From Macropodus opercularis (lineage: Eukaryota > Chordata > Actinopteri > Anabantiformes > Osphronemidae): 64,000 nucleotides of DNA. The translations under genes and the position numbers were made by a program. Below are positions 37,091 to 51,606 of the stretch, one piece after another; within the stretch, counting starts at the first letter, position 1; the number at the start of each line of letters is the position of its first letter. The stretch covers positions 17,158,001 to 17,222,000 of the forward strand of contig CM061109.1 in the NCBI GenBank assembly GCA_030770545.1, written 5' to 3'. The notes beneath the pieces were generated by a model, which was given only the letters and a program-made list of their open reading frames with translations, was not told where the DNA came from and did no database searches.

Positions 37091-40000
37091 GGGGTGTTCA
37101 GGGAAGCCCTGTGCAGGACGTGTGTTCCTACGAGAGTGAATGCATTTAAATCTGCTCAGTGTGGCTCAAAGCCCCTCTTACCTGTCACTTTCACATGTGC
37201 TTTCGTCACAGATCATCTAATCAGCCCGGTGACTGGAACCTGCCAACCTGGCGTTCCTGTGGGGTCAAGAGGTCCCTAACGTAGTCAGGTGCGTGATGGA
37301 GCACGTGGGGAGACTCTTCAAGCCCCTCGGTCTCAGGGGTTGGACAGTGCTGGGTTGTTCTGGCCAGGGGCTTTATCTCTGAAACAGCTATTAGGAGGTA
37401 ATTAAGTCCCAACACTGCAGAGCCTCCCATGGTTACTATAACATAACTGCAAATGGGAAGCTTACAAGCTCCTTTAGACAGCATGACAAATTGAATGGAA
37501 CTCATTGGGCTTCAGCTATTATTCCAGCGGCCCCATCTGGCTGAGAAAAGATAAAGGGGATTTGCTGGAGGTTGTGCGGGGTTGAGCCTCTGTGCTTGGT
37601 GTGTGTGTGTGAAGGATAAGGGACGAGAGGGGGGTCCCGGTCCGGCGCAGGGAGTGTTTTGAGGGTTCCAGGGGGATTTTTTCTCTCTCTCCTCTTTGGT
37701 CTGAGCTTCAATTCAACAGGCAGCTTGAGATTTGCTTTGGCCAAATGTTACAAATGTTTCGACAACCTGGTCTCTGATCCTCGGGGGTCACCGAGGAGGG
37801 CAGGAGGGTACAACAGCTTTACACCCAGAGATTTAACAAAGCAGCATGGGGATGAATATATTCACGCTCGTATTCACTCCAGATGCTTGTTTTTTGGGAG
37901 ACGGAGACTAGACTGAGCTGCACTTCGCCCATAGAGAGCCAGCTGGCCGCTTGTGTCCATAGTTCGTCCGTGACCGAGCTTGAGGAACACAAAGAAGTGT
38001 CACGTTCACTGGAGTGATACTGTCAATTGTCTACAAGAGTTTAAAAATGATATAAAAGTGGATATTTCCACACTAAACCAGGAGTAAAGACTCATGTGAT
38101 AACCCACAGTCAGTTTTTCTGATTATAAGTGGGACCAAAAAATAATATGAATGACCACTTTCAACAAAATTCAAACAATCAACATCCGACTCTGGAACCT
38201 AATGAAGGTGAGATTTGCCTGCTCTGTCTCCTTGGCTGTCTGTGATGACAGACCTGCCGCCAACTGCACAGATGCCTTTATCGCACTAAAAGTCCATGAA
38301 TGTTCTCCTCAGGCCTCGCGTGGAGAACAGTGGGTGATATAAAATCTCTCTTTGTACCATCCTCAATAAAATTTACGTCCGCCATTTTCAGATGTATTCA
38401 CGCACAAGGGTGTCTTCACAAACGCTTTAAGGGTGGAACATGTTCGCTTTGTGCGCTCGGACAGCCTGAACAAAAGGGAAATTTATCTGTGTGGATGTGG
38501 CCGCGGTCCTGCTGAACGTCAGTGATAGCCCTACAGTATCCTCAGCGATGCATCACAATGGCTGTAAAGGGGTCTAATGATGGGGATCTGCCAGGCTTAA
38601 CAGGCTCTCATTCACATGGCGATTGTCAGAAGGCCAGAGACAATAGGCCGTGGAATAACAATGGCGTGCACAAGCAGCCCAGACCATCCCCGCTCTGCTG
38701 CAATTAGCGTCATATGGAGGCACGGAGGGGCTGGGTTGCATTCCTTTACTCTCACCAGCCTCCTGATCCCATCACACGCAAGCTCATCATCGCTAACAAG
38801 GGGGCGGACTACCTTAACTACTTTACTACCACCCCACTGCTAACCAGCTGTCACCCCCCAGAACACTCACACGCATGCAAACACACACCCTCGCCCTGCA
38901 CTGCAGCGTCGAGTGGTTCTAGTGAGGTCAGCCGGTGTCGTGCAAACCCCAGCACAGCAGTTGTTTGAGCAGACACAGGTGTCTATCAGCGCTGACACGG
39001 TATGTTACTGTCAAGCTTCGTCGCATGATTTATTGTCCAGATATGACACATCTGAAGGATTTACTTCTGTTCAATATGCGCACAGCTGCTCCCTCGTAAT
39101 GTACCTGAACGCCTCGTTGCTGAGCCTCAGGCTGGATCTGAACAAAAAAAACAAAAAACGAAAGCATACAAGCTGTCAAATGAGTCATTCGAGGCCGTTC
39201 GAGCTTCAGATGTGAGGAGCCGTTGGCAGGCAGGAAGCACAGCAACGACCGAGCAGACGTTAACGGACTGAGGGGCCGAGAGAATGGTCAGGCCTCCATA
39301 ACAGGGCCACAGGGGCCACAGGGGCCACAGAGGATAGGAGACTGGGGGGGTTAGGCCCACTTGGCAACGCTACACTCTGGCTCTCCTTCAATTCTTCAGC
39401 AATTATGCTGTCATCAAGCCATTTCGCCTTTTTAAGAATGAAGAGAGGGCCACAAATGAAGGCCACACTGGTTTAATTAAACTAATACCAATTCATGCTG
39501 CAGCAAGATGCTTGAAGCGTCATTAGAGGAATTGGGACAGAAAAAGGGGCCTGGTCCTGTGTGTGTCGGTGCACGTGAGCGTATGCATGCATGCCTATTA
39601 TGTATGTGAGAAATTTTGAGTATGTGTCTGTGCGTGTGAGTGCGTGTGTGTGTGGGGAGGGGGGGGCGTGTGTCCCCTCACTTCCAGTCCATTGAACTGC
39701 TGTGCTGTTGCATGCTCTCTGCTGCCCTGGTTTTGGTCCAACAGAACAGAATGTGTGTAGGGCAGGAGGCTATGGGAGAAAGCAGAAAAGAGGAGGACGA
39801 GAGGTGGGGGTGCGCTCGGAGGGGGCTGTTTGTCACCGTGAATCGGCTCAGGGTGGTTCACATCATCTGGCCATTGATGGCTGCCCCTCCCCTGTTGTAA
39901 AACAAGCTCCTGTGGGCCTGCCTGAACACTGTGGGCATTGTGTCCCACCCTTCCAGGAAACATACCACCCAAACTGCTCCTGCTACCCCCACCGCCTTCC

Positions 40001-41884
40001 TCCAACAGCATCCCCAATCCTTCTCCCTCTCCATCCATGCGTCGTCTCCACTCTCGGCCAATCCGACCCGGTGTTGTTGGAGAGGAATCAGCAGCTGAAG
40101 GAGAGGGACAGTATGATCGTTCGAAGCAACAGGTAGCGCTAACGAGACCAGACCGCGCGATGGAGGGACAGAGGAGGTTCAGCAGCTACTGCAGGAGCCG
40201 GAGGGCGGTGAAGAGAGGAAGACGGGTTTGAAAGGCTGGTGTACAGGGGGCGTTCCCCACGGTTTCCGTAATATGGAAGGCTAATGGAAAGATTGATGGA
40301 TTGAGACAGCAAAACAAAACAAGGGGTGGTGATAAAATGTAGAGTGGGGGATAGAGCAAGCGGGGATCAGGTTGAATTGTGTCCTGAAACCTCAGTTCGG
40401 AGGATGTGTGAGTGTGTGTGTCACAAGGCCAGGAGAAGGAGGTAAATTTACTGCCTTTGGGGGCAGGGAGTGGGTGTAACGCGTTCCCTAATTACCAGGG
40501 AGGTCTCGGGAGCTTGGGGTACAAGACAAGTGTGAAGGGTGGGAGAATGAGACAGGATACAAGGGGTTAGTGCGGGTCAATGCTGACCACCTAAGATGCC
40601 CCTTGGAAAAGACGTGCACCCCCATTCTACTGCTGCTCTCTCCTAGCGGCCTGGCTGAATGCTATAAATAAATATCGCGTCGTCTCCTGCGAAAGCTGAT
40701 AATTTACTGCCCACCCATTCCGTTCTGCCCATCTCTTCTCCATTTCTCTGCACCGTTGCCAGGCGGTGAATGGAGCTCGTCCTTTGAGTTTGGAGAGCCA
40801 GGCCAGTGTTTCCTGGAGGGGCTGCCCTCAAAGTTTGGAGCACCCTGGAGTGGATGCACACACACACACATGCTTGTGTGTTGAATGCCACACATGCTCC
40901 TTTATCAGCCACCTTTAGCGATCCACATGGCGATAATCTGAGGGATTTTCACGGGAGTGACCTGTTGTTCAGAGAGCCACCTCTTTTCTTTCCTAATTAA
41001 AGCTGAGAGTAACAGGTACTTCAGGCTGGGGGTGTATTTTCTTAGTATTTGTCTCAATTGAGATGCAAAAAGTCATATTTTTAGTAACATATTTTTGCTA
41101 AAACTGCCTCATTGCAGTAAATTAAAATCATTTTTTACTGAACCTAAAAGTTTCCTAAACGTTGTTGTAACTTCAATGTAGATCTGTTCTTTTTTCTGCA
41201 GACCTGTCTTTGTTGGAGCCATCTGTTTCCCTGCCGGCTTAACACTCACCTAGAGCCAGAAAAAAGCCTCCACAAAGAGGCAACATGCAGCTGAGAAAAG
41301 ATACAAGTCTTCCGCTGCCAGTGCTGCCATGGTGCTGCCACAGACGGCCGAGAGCAAAGAATAACAGAAAGACAGGAGAGTGTGTTGGCAGCTTCGCTCT
41401 TCGCCTGCTCCACCGCGCCGTCGCTCAGACTCGGCTCAGACAGTGTAAACCTACCAGGGTGGACGTGGAAGGGACGAGGCCTGGTGGGGAAGAGAATGGT
41501 GTCTGTACAGCCCAGTAAATCAACGCTGCTGAAAAGCTTGGGCCCTGCCACTGAAGGGAAGAAACGGCCGTGGCAGCTGCGCCCAGTTCAGCGCCTGCTG
41601 ACAGAGAGGAGGCCTTTGTTTGCAGCGCAGGCGGCACAGTGGACCCCAGAGGGTGGCATGGTCTGGAATGTGGGTGTATTTTTACAACGACGGGGTCAGA
41701 ATGAAGCACTGAGGGGGCAATTAAGAGAGATCCTTGGTTTTATGTGCTTTTATAATCCATGTAGGAAATTGGTTGTCATGTTTTAATAACCTCCTTAACA
41801 ATTCATTCTTTTTGCTTTGTGATGTTTTTTTGTAACTTAAATACAGACACTTCACACAAATCACAGATTCACATGATGTAGCAA

Positions 41885-41908
41885 ACACACACACACACAC
41901 ACACACAT
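41885..41908 (+). repeat. (CA)n microsatellite
   Basis: Uninterrupted AC run of about 24 nt. Confidence 0.9.
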
Positions 41909-42059
41909 AAACAGCTATTTTCCACTATCCGGCAGTTAACAAGTCTCCACCTGACTCCAATCTGGCAGCACCTGCAGTGCGTTGCATGTGCGCCACAGTG
42001 ACTGTGTGCATGTCCACTTGTTTACGTGCGTGTGTGGGAGGGTGAGACCCTGCATGGGT

Positions 42060-42260
42060 GCATGTGTGTGCGTTTAACAGGCAGGTGGTAATGAGGCGCA
42101 CGGTGCTGTGCTGGCTTCTATAATGAGGAGAGGCAGGCCGAGTGGGGAAGGGCCAGAGCCACTAATGGGCCCCTATAGCCTCTAATAAGCAGTAATTATA
42201 GTGTGTGTTTACCAAGTGGCTCCGGCACAGTTGAAAAAGGTTACCTTCACACATAGCTAC
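42060..42260. promoter_or_regulatory. Candidate conserved noncoding element upstream of olig2
   Basis: Dense TAAT motifs (TAATGAGG twice, CTAATGGGC, CTAATAAGC, GTAATTATAG) are mixed with GC-rich segments. The layout is typical of homeodomain-bound developmental enhancers. Inference from motif density only. Confidence 0.3.
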
Positions 42261-44393
42261 TCCAACGCTGGCCCTCCCACCGACGGACAGTAAGTGACAA
42301 CACCAGGAAGTGCTTTGTGGGCACTGGAATTAGCACGCAGGCTACGCTGGCGCTGGAAGCCGAGGAAGCGTCCGCTCGTTTCTCAAAGGCAGTGTGCTGA
42401 GAGGCTAAAACGCCGCCACTGTACCTGGAGCGTAACTGGATTCAGGTGAGTCGCTGTGAATCCCGCGTTTGACGGTGCACCTGCATCCTTTCTCACGTTT
42501 GTTGTGGGGCTCTCAGACTTCTCGTCTCCCCTTTGGTTGCACTCTGACCTCCACCCAACCTCTGCCTGACCCTCTGAAGACACAGCGTTTTGAGGAAGCC
42601 CTCTCAGTGACCTCATCAATCACCACACCAGCAGCCCGGCAGCAGGTTCACACTCGGACTCCAGCCACTGCTGCATTGTTTTCTTTCTGTCTTCCTCGAG
42701 AATCGATACACAACCCTCAATAATCCGTGTGATAGGGGCGCGTCTACCCCAGCTGATAAATGACGGCGCTCCTACATCTGGGGGCGAGCCTCACATTCCC
42801 ATGTTCAATGCGTCGCCCATCTGCGTCCACTCCCCTGAAGTCGGACCTTCACAGAGCTCTAACATCTTTAGATGGCATTTCGATGACAAACCTACTGTGT
42901 GCGATACACTGGATTCAAATATTTCTCTATGTAAAATGAAAACGTAGCCCTAACAAATATCAATATTCATTCATTAACACAACGTCCTGCTTTTGGATTT
43001 CTGCCTCAGTATCACATCTCTGCTGTCTTTCAGGGTGGTATTCCTCCAGCGTTGGGCTCATCTTTGATGTGGAGATGAATGTGTAGGATAATGTTGGTCA
43101 TCTATCTCACTGGCCATTCACAAGTCATGAGAACAGGGTCTCTAATCCGGTGCCCATGCTGGGCCGGGGCCACGGGTTCGTCGCTAGCACAGCGGTAACG
43201 CTTTGTGTGCGTGGTGTTTGTCAGGGGAAAGGAGCATTCGGATGTTTTACCTAAGAAGAAAAGTGACAGCAAAGTGTAAAAATAGTCCGTACTGACGGTA
43301 TGTTGTCACGTATGACCTCTTTGGGGCTCAGTTAACTTTTGTTAGTGCCCATTAAATTTTCTAGTCATGTATTATATTCTCATATTTTCTTTTTTCTTCA
43401 CATTCATCTTGGTCCTGTTGCTACTACAGGGACTCTGGTGAAAAACACCCCAGACAGAAACAGCCAACGTGTGCATGACGTCAGACTGAATCATGAAGCG
43501 GTTCAAGCTCAAAAATGGCAACATTTGCATCAAATGCTGCAGCAACGACCTGGAATCCTGGTTCACCGTACTGGACTCAAAGCGTTTAGTTGCTTTCCAG
43601 CTCTAGTGTTTGTGAACATGTCCGCGTGTTTGTGAGAAAAAACGTGGCTGCATGTTGAGTTATCACTTATCCCGTCGCTGTTTTACCATGACAATGAAAA
43701 CAAATCCAGCTTACACTCATTTCTGTTTTCTCTCAGACTCTGTGTGTGAGAGAGAAAGCCTCCCTCTGTCCTCACTCTATAAAGACTTGATCTCTGCCTC
43801 TGCTGAATATGTTAATCCATCTGGTGGTCCCCCTGCTTGTTCTCTCTATCCACGAGACCCCCACTGCCCCACCTTCCCTTCCCAAGTAGGGGAAAGGGGA
43901 TCTGGGACACTTCAGCGGTGGCTTGGTGCGCCAGGACTTCATCCCCTGGTTGATTATGTGTGATGGAGAGGAGAGGGAGAAGGAGAGATGCGGGCCGTAA
44001 TCCTATTGACCATCCCTGTCCCATATGGTGAACGCACTGGCCTCTCCAGCGGTACAGTCGGTGGAGTGGCAGGGCCAGCTTGCCTCTCCAGTCAGGGCGC
44101 GTTTCCTCTAAAGCTCGCTGTCCCATGCTCTCATGTGTGAAAAAGAGGATTGTTGACAAGCAATCAGCACTTTAAAAATGGAAAGATTTCATTCCTTAAT
44201 ATACAGAGTCTGTGGCTAATGTCCAGTAATAATCAGCATAAAAAGCTAATTGAGAAAACGTCTGGTTTTACTGAGGGTCTGTGTTGAAACCTCAAATAAA
44301 TGTGCACAGAAAAAAGACAACATGAAAACTGTTTGAGAATCTCTGATAAGAGTTATATTTGTTCTTCACATTGATTTATCATTATTTTTATAT

Positions 44394-44423
44394 ATATATA
44401 CTATACATTTGTATAGTATATAT
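44394..44423. repeat. Perfect 13-bp palindrome with 4-nt loop
   Basis: Arms ATATATACTATAC and GTATAGTATATAT flank an ATTT loop. It is AT-rich and may be chance within a TA-rich stretch. Confidence 0.7.
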
Positions 44424-47400
44424 GTAGTTCAGGAGGGAAACGATCTTTCTATTGATAAATAGAAATAAATGCTGTTTGTTGGAAGACCTCCAATATTTGC
44501 ACATTTTAGCTCATAAATCTGTCAAATGTATAATTTAATAATTATATAAACTTATACAACAACATTTTACTGTACAAACAAGCAGGACTCAATTAATTCA
44601 TCCTAACTATTTCTTCATTGTCACCCTGTCCAGGTTAAAGGGTCTCAAAACATACAGAGCACAGTGTATTTTTTTTATGTGGCCGTGTTCATCTGCTGAG
44701 ACGGATGCGTGTGCTATCAGTTTATGCAGGGATCTGGTCTTGTGTCAAAAGCAGCCTGAACGTCTGTTCAGTGCTGGTGGAGGTGTGGGAGGCCACAGGG
44801 GGCTTTTTGTCCGAGGACCACTGTTACAATCAACGTTGGTCATTCAGCCCCAGCCATGTCAATTGGCATATGGTTGATCCACCCCCAATGGGTTCATGTA
44901 ACCAGAAAACACTGCCATTCAGGGACCCGCATTCTCCATCAAGCGGGTGAGATTAAGATGTAATGTTGCTCTCTCCCTCCACAACAGGGGGTCATGGAAG
45001 TGACAGGGAGAGGGGTGCGATTAGGACGCATGAGCCCCCGAAAATGCCCTCAGGCCGGAGCAGAGCAAGGCTGGATGGTGTTAGAGTGCCACCAACAATG
45101 ACACACTTATCGTTCAGGCACTCGCGAGCATTTCGATACCTGCCCGATTGGCCTAAATGACAAACACGGTTACTATAGAAATGAAATAAAGTGATGCACA
45201 GGCCAGAACCGTCATCGCATCACATGCTGGTATACAGTTACTGGCTGCAAAATGAAAACAGAATTAAAACAACTGTGTCGCTCCACAAGGACTCTACTGT
45301 TCTGACTCAAGCTTGGTTTTGCGTAGCTTGCTTCTGCATTCAGTAGACTTGAAATGACAGTAAGAAAAGGCCTGTGTATATTATAAAATGAACCCAAGCA
45401 GGTCACAGGCAATGCATGCAGAAAATATTATTATTGTGCTTTAATTCCAATTAAAGGTGACGCTGTATTAAACTAGTCTCCTTGAAGGATAAAGTGACCC
45501 GTGTGTGTAACATTACGTCCTCTTTAAAAAGCCCTAATATTCAACCAGGTTCAGGTTGGCACGTACTTCATTTCTACCCATGTGCCAAAGCTGAACCCTT
45601 TACCCTTTACCTCGCGTTCCCACAGCTCCATTGGCTGGTTCCCACCCGTAGAGCCACTATGAACTACTACGAGAGCAGCTTATCAGGAAGCCTTATCCTC
45701 CAACCTGGTGGCTCCATTGTCCACCTCACCGCTCTGACTGACATGCCCATACACACACACTTAAACATACACACATGCACAAAACTTGTCACTCCCAGGC
45801 AAACTAATTTCCTTCTAACATGAAGAATGGACACGCCCCCCTCTAATGAGTACAAATCTCGCCCCCTTCATTCTCTCCATCTCCACCCCCCCAGTCCCTC
45901 CAACCTTTGCTTCCTGCCTTTTGATATTGTTGCCATCTCACCCATGCCACCAATTAGTGACATAATAGACCAGCGCGGTGCTGCCGGCTGACGGCCTTGA
46001 CCCGCTGCTGCAGGGGCTCAGGACGAGACGAGGCGAGAGGCGAGAGGTGAAATGAAGTGGCTGATAACACAGGAATGGGTGTGGTCGAAAACGGCATCGT
46101 CCAAGCAAGAAGAATACTGTGTAGGAAAGCTGAACTTTGAGAAGTTACTGTTTTGATCAAAGATCAAGGAGAAAACCTAACATGCATTTAATTACAACCC
46201 ACCAACGTCTATAAATATAATAAACATCCATAAACATTTCTCCAGTCCCATGTCATCAAAGTCTCTTGGAAGGTTTGATCTGGTTTGACAGCCACAGCCG
46301 TTTAAACCTGCAACGTTCAGCTTTTGGTCACATGATCCGTGCGCTGAGACCTGTATTATGTAGGCTAATACTCAACGCAGTGAAAGCTCACTGTCACAGT
46401 GTCTCCGTCTGCATGTTGCAGTCAGTGCAGTCCTACATCATCCGAATGTGTCTTCAGAGTGTTTTTACACTGGAGCTGTTTCCAAACTTTTTATGTTTAG
46501 GGTGATGTCTGTTCTTCTATACCCGCCTCTGCTTACGATCAGTAACATCGTCTTATCCACTTGCTCACACATGCAGCCCTCTCAGTCTCCAACGGTAGTT
46601 AGTGTGTCATTAAAAGAGGTCATTGTTGCTGATTAATTAATGAGCATTTTTGTTGATGCTAAACTGGGATTAGCATATTCATAAGGGCAGACATCTTTCA
46701 GACAGCTTTGAACGAATCCGGCGGGTCTGTTTTGTCACTGTGTTCTTGTTTGTGCCCATGCATAACCCTGTTTGTTGGCCGGGTCCCACCCCATTAACTC
46801 TCATGCTCCTCCGTGTCATCGCTGCAGAGATCGAAATGCAAGAGAGGGAGCGAGTGAAGCCACACACGGCCCCGTTTTCACACTTGAGAGAGCACATGCC
46901 CTGGATTACAAACCAAATTGGTCAGGGTTACAGCTGATTACCATGTCGTGTTGCATCTTTCCTCTCATACATAATAAACAATCAGCGACTATTAAACACG
47001 TTGCACTCAGTAGCCCCCACCTCTGTCCCAGCCAGACTCATCAAATCACAGTGAAAGCTGAATTAAAAGCTGTAATTACATGATGTAAGTCTTGTAAGGT
47101 CAACACAGCGAACGCTGCAACAAGTTGAATGTGAAATTTACTTTGTGGCCTAAACAGCATCAGAATTTCTTTTTTCTATACCTCCTGCAACATACTACAA
47201 GTTACTTTACTATCACTCTATTAAATTAAAGATAATAATGTGCGTGTTTATGCACATATGTTCTGCTCACGGTTAACAGTATTTTAATTGTTCCAATAAT
47301 CAATGTGTGGTTTCATAAAACCAAATCAAATGCATGTCGAGTGTTTCCTGAGAGGGAAGACGCAAAATAAAACGACTTTAAGGTAAAACTAAGGAAAAGA

Positions 47401-47739
47401 CATTCAGTGACTAGAAATTACCGCAAAGCCACTACAAAGAGACAACAAACACAAATCGTGCTAAAGCAGTCAAACGCAAAATTAAAAGTGACTCAAAAAT
47501 TACACAAAACAAAGCTAAATGGGCCAAAAGCCTAAGAACACGCAGTGTTGGATTTGCTCACTGGTTTTTGTTCTGTATTTATTTACAGAGTGATTATATA
47601 TATATATATTTACATTAACTCTTCTGCTCATATCTATATATATATATATATGATATGATTAATGTTTTATTAATATAAAAGTGTAAAATAAAGTATAACA
47701 AAAAGTAAAAGAGAAAGAAGAAGGTTCTTTCTCAGTTGA

Positions 47740-48270
47740 CACACCTGACGGCGGAAAGCAGAATATTCATGCTCGGAGCACGGCGTCGCTGTGTAGTGAT
47801 TAGAGCGTCGCCGTGTTCTGGTCCTTAATGAACTTGTCTGCTGGCGGCCTGATGGGACAGTAAAAGGCCAAGTTTGACTGACTTATTTATTCTCCATCCC
47901 GTCTCCTCCCTGTCTCTCATCTTTCCCGAACACCGTGTCACATCTTAGCCTTATTAGTAATGTCCATCTAACTTTCCCTGACCTGCTCTTTCAATCTCTG
48001 GCCACACACAGACATACTCACGGCTCACATGCACACGTCACACAGAAGGACTCACACCGGTACGCATGCAGACCGACACACTCCCCTACTCACTAGCAAT
48101 TTGTTGCCAGTGACATCACATTGTGTGTTAAAGCCACACTGGCACCAGGCTGCGGCTTCGTTAACTTTCCTATTTAATGAGCAGTTTAATTGAGCTGTCT
48201 AGCAAGGCCACCTGTCGGCCTGCAGCCTCATTACCATACTAATGGAGTGGGATTGTTGCTGCTCTGACAG
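47740..48270. promoter_or_regulatory. Candidate enhancer-like block(s) upstream of olig2
   Basis: Two complex segments, about 47750-47890 and 48120-48260, contain ATTCATG, TTAATGAAC, TATTTAATGAG and TTTAATTGAGC motifs next to GC-rich sequence, separated by simpler DNA. They look like developmental noncoding elements, but conservation is untested. Confidence 0.3.
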
Positions 48271-51184
48271 CTCAGCCTGCACAGCCTTAACAGGCGCTGA
48301 GGAGCGAGGCCAAGGAGGAAAAAGGGGACTTAAGGCCACACTGGAAGAAAGAGATTTCCAGAGGGCAGAAGAGGAGAAAGAGAAAACGCGTAAAAAAAGA
48401 AGAAAGGCATTTAGTTTTGACCACTTTCACGTAGTTCTATTTCTAAATAAATGCTACAAAATAACTAAATCAACAATAAACCGATACAATAAATAACAAA
48501 TAACAATAAATAAATAAGGACAAATAATTACTGTGGGCACCAAAGGACTCAGAAAACAAAAATGTTCCTGTTCTACACAGACAGTTTGAACATGATCTTT
48601 TCTTTTACCTAAATATATCAAAACAACTTGTGAAATAATATCTATACTTGTGAAATGAAAACTGACATCTCCAACAAGACAGGTTCTTGGACCTCAGTAT
48701 TTCTACTGCAAAAACCAGATGCAGCAGCTCTGACGATGAATAAACTGTGAACATTATTCCTATTGTTCCAGACCTTCGGCTGATTGTGACTCAGGGACGA
48801 CTGACCCAGAGGCCCCGCTGTGGCCTGTGACCGTTTGAGAAGACGTCTGTCTTACGTATGGATTGTTGGAGTCCTACAGTAGCAAGACAGACAGACAAAC
48901 AAAAGACACCAATGACTCACAGTGAATCTGCATTATTACACCTACAAAGCCTTCTTGGACCACAAGGGGGCCACAGACAGTGATAGTTAAACCCCTATTT
49001 TTGGTTTATAGTGTCAGACAACACAATCCAACAGGCAAAACCAAAGATGACAACTACAGGCTTCAAGGAATCAATAAAAACGTCCTAAAGAGTCGAACAC
49101 ATGCACATCACAGTGCACAGCTGAATGCCTGATGTTAAAAACTCCACAAAACTGCTGGAAGAAGATTGTGTGGACTGATGAAATTACGTTTTTAAACATG
49201 ATGCATATGTCCTGTGTCAGGTCAGTAGTTGCTGCTATTCCCTGCTATGACTAATCCTGCTTTTAATCATACTGAGAACATAACCAGTTAATCTCACTGC
49301 GGTTCTTAACCCACTTATTCACAACCTAATGATTTGAGCTGAGCTGTATCCATATTGTTATAAACCCAATCCTTGGTTGTATTTGCATAGTGACACTGAA
49401 AGCACCTGCTGCTTATAACCACTAGCTTGTGACTTGTCATTTATTGTGTTATTTTATTTATTAATACTCAACACGAGGGTTCTTACAACAAACATGTGAA
49501 ACAGCAGGAAACAGACAACAAATGGCTAAAAGAAAAAAAAATGACTTCGCTGAAGAGAGAATTTCTTATGAACAACTGTCTGCTGTTGTAACTTGAATGT
49601 AAATAAATGTAACGTCGGGGAAAAGACGCACGTATTCACAAGGTAATATGATTAATTCTGGCTCTTAGTTTCGTAATTCGCTCAGCGCTTTAAATTTAAA
49701 CCTCCTGCTCGGGTCTGTGCAGATTAAAGGGAGCAAAACCAAGCCGTCTCACCTCTTTCTGTGCCGATTGTGCATCGCTCAGTGTGTTAACGTGCACTAA
49801 TGTGACAGGGGAAAGCTGGCATGAGGCGATCTCACAGTGCAGGAATAGGCACTTGCCACTTTGCTCTTTTCCAGGCTCAAACAGCAGACAACGAGCCGAA
49901 GCAAAATCAGCTCAAACAAAAGCTGTGTCAGGTCTTCAGCAAGAAAAAGGACCAAATAAATATAAAAATGAGAGTAGAGGAACCGTACAGGAACCACTGG
50001 GCAGCATCCACAGCAGTTATTCACTCTAATAAACCTACATTTGGTTCCAACATTGGAAGGACGTGCTCCTGCTGGTGTTGGTGTTGAGTTCATCCACCAG
50101 TATTTGACGTTTCATTTGTTCCTGCCTCTAAGCATCCATTTGTTTGGATTTAAGGATTCCTGAGACTCTCCTACAGCCCAATGTCCATAAAACGACAGAG
50201 GCGACTGAAAAGCTGTGGAACGTGAATGAGAGAGGAGGCCAAAGAGGGTGATTACAAGTAAAAGGTGGCGGAAGGGATGATGGACAGAGTGAGGAGGGGA
50301 GAGGTGGGGGTACAGCCGCGGTAGCGAAGCAATACGCATTCAAGGATCCAGTGAATGCGCCCCACCTCTACACAGCCACATGCTAATGACGGTCACCATT
50401 TAACGCGTCAAACTCCCAGCTCTGTCCTTTTTCTTTCTTTCTCCACCCACACGGCTAATTGCTCCGTCAGAGGGGCCACTGGTCTGAGTTCAAGCCGCTA
50501 ATGTGTCACACATGCCCAACCGGTGACTCCCGCAGCCAGGCCACAAGTGCGTGGAAATGCGAGGCGGCGCACGCGGTTCGGAACAACTACAACACCACCT
50601 TCCATTCATGTCCGGTCCTGCCTGCATGGACGGACACAAACGACGTGTCCGCTCTGAATCCGTCCACTCTGGGCATGTTCGCTCTGGCCACGCTAAAATG
50701 ACAGACGTCAAGGCATTCACAGGCACAGACGTCCTCAAGAACGCACTTTGTTTTAAAAGAGCTACAGTAAATAAAAGTTAATCGCTTACAAACTATTAGT
50801 AACATTTAACTTGTTACCCTGGTCCTTTAGTGGCTACAAATGCAAACGTAACTTAAAATTGGTTTTGGATGTTTATCCACATTAAGTGTGGACGTGGACT
50901 TGTGACTGGGTATAATTGTCCTGCTGCTTCCCTTTTTTACTGGCACAGAAGACCCCCTACAACCAGCACTAGAAGAGGCAGCAGCCCCTTGCTGAGTTTA
51001 ACAAGGTTTTGAATGAATGTGTGCGTGCACGTTTCATGGCTGAGGGTGATCTCGGGAAGGGTCACGGCTGGGGTCCGCAAAGTAAGAGGCCACACTTGCT
51101 TTGGTTTGAGCCCTGTTGGCCACCTGCCTCATCAGTGGGCAGAACCAGACAAACAAAACACTAGGGTGATGACATCTTTGAGAG

Positions 51185-51606
51185 ATGGCAAGATTTTCAG
51201 ATTTATTTAACCAACAACTACCATTTGTTCCTAGTCCTAGATTTGTTCATTCTTTAAATTGTGGAACTGTGGTTCCCTCTACTGACGACCAGCCACTGGT
51301 GCAGGTTCCCATCAGGCACAACTGCTCACTTTCTTGTGGGAGCATGTGCAACCAGCATGTACCTCATCTTCCCTTTTAGCATTTTCCTTCCCTCGGCATG
51401 CTCTCTACTTATCGCTGCCCTGAGCCTAATCCTCTGATCAGCATGCCAGGACAGCTCAGAGGGGTGGCGCTGGATGAGTGGAAGACGGGGCCTGAGCCAA
51501 TGTCTGGCTCAAATTTTGCTCTCACTGCCCCAGACACTTGTACTGATGCCGCTTGGTCACAAGTTATTGTAAAACTTATTGGAATATAAAAAAAAAAAAA
51601 AAAAAA
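51185..51606 (+). pseudogene. Possible decayed coding or retro-sequence ending in an A-tract
   Basis: One plus frame stays open from 51185 to about 51589 except for a single TAG at 51377-51379, and is followed at once by a run of about 19 A residues. The translation is of balanced composition, with several Cys and Pro, and matches no family I recognise. A broken frame plus an A-tract would suit a processed pseudogene or a retrotransposed 3' end, but no target-site duplication was found. Chance is possible. Confidence 0.2.

Noticed and set aside
41382..41786. 134-codon frame upstream of olig2
   Set aside because: No domain, weak start context and an equally long competing frame on the other strand.
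43140..43210. tRNA gene or SINE head
   Set aside because: GGGTTCGTCGCTAGC resembles a box B only loosely, and no cloverleaf can be drawn.
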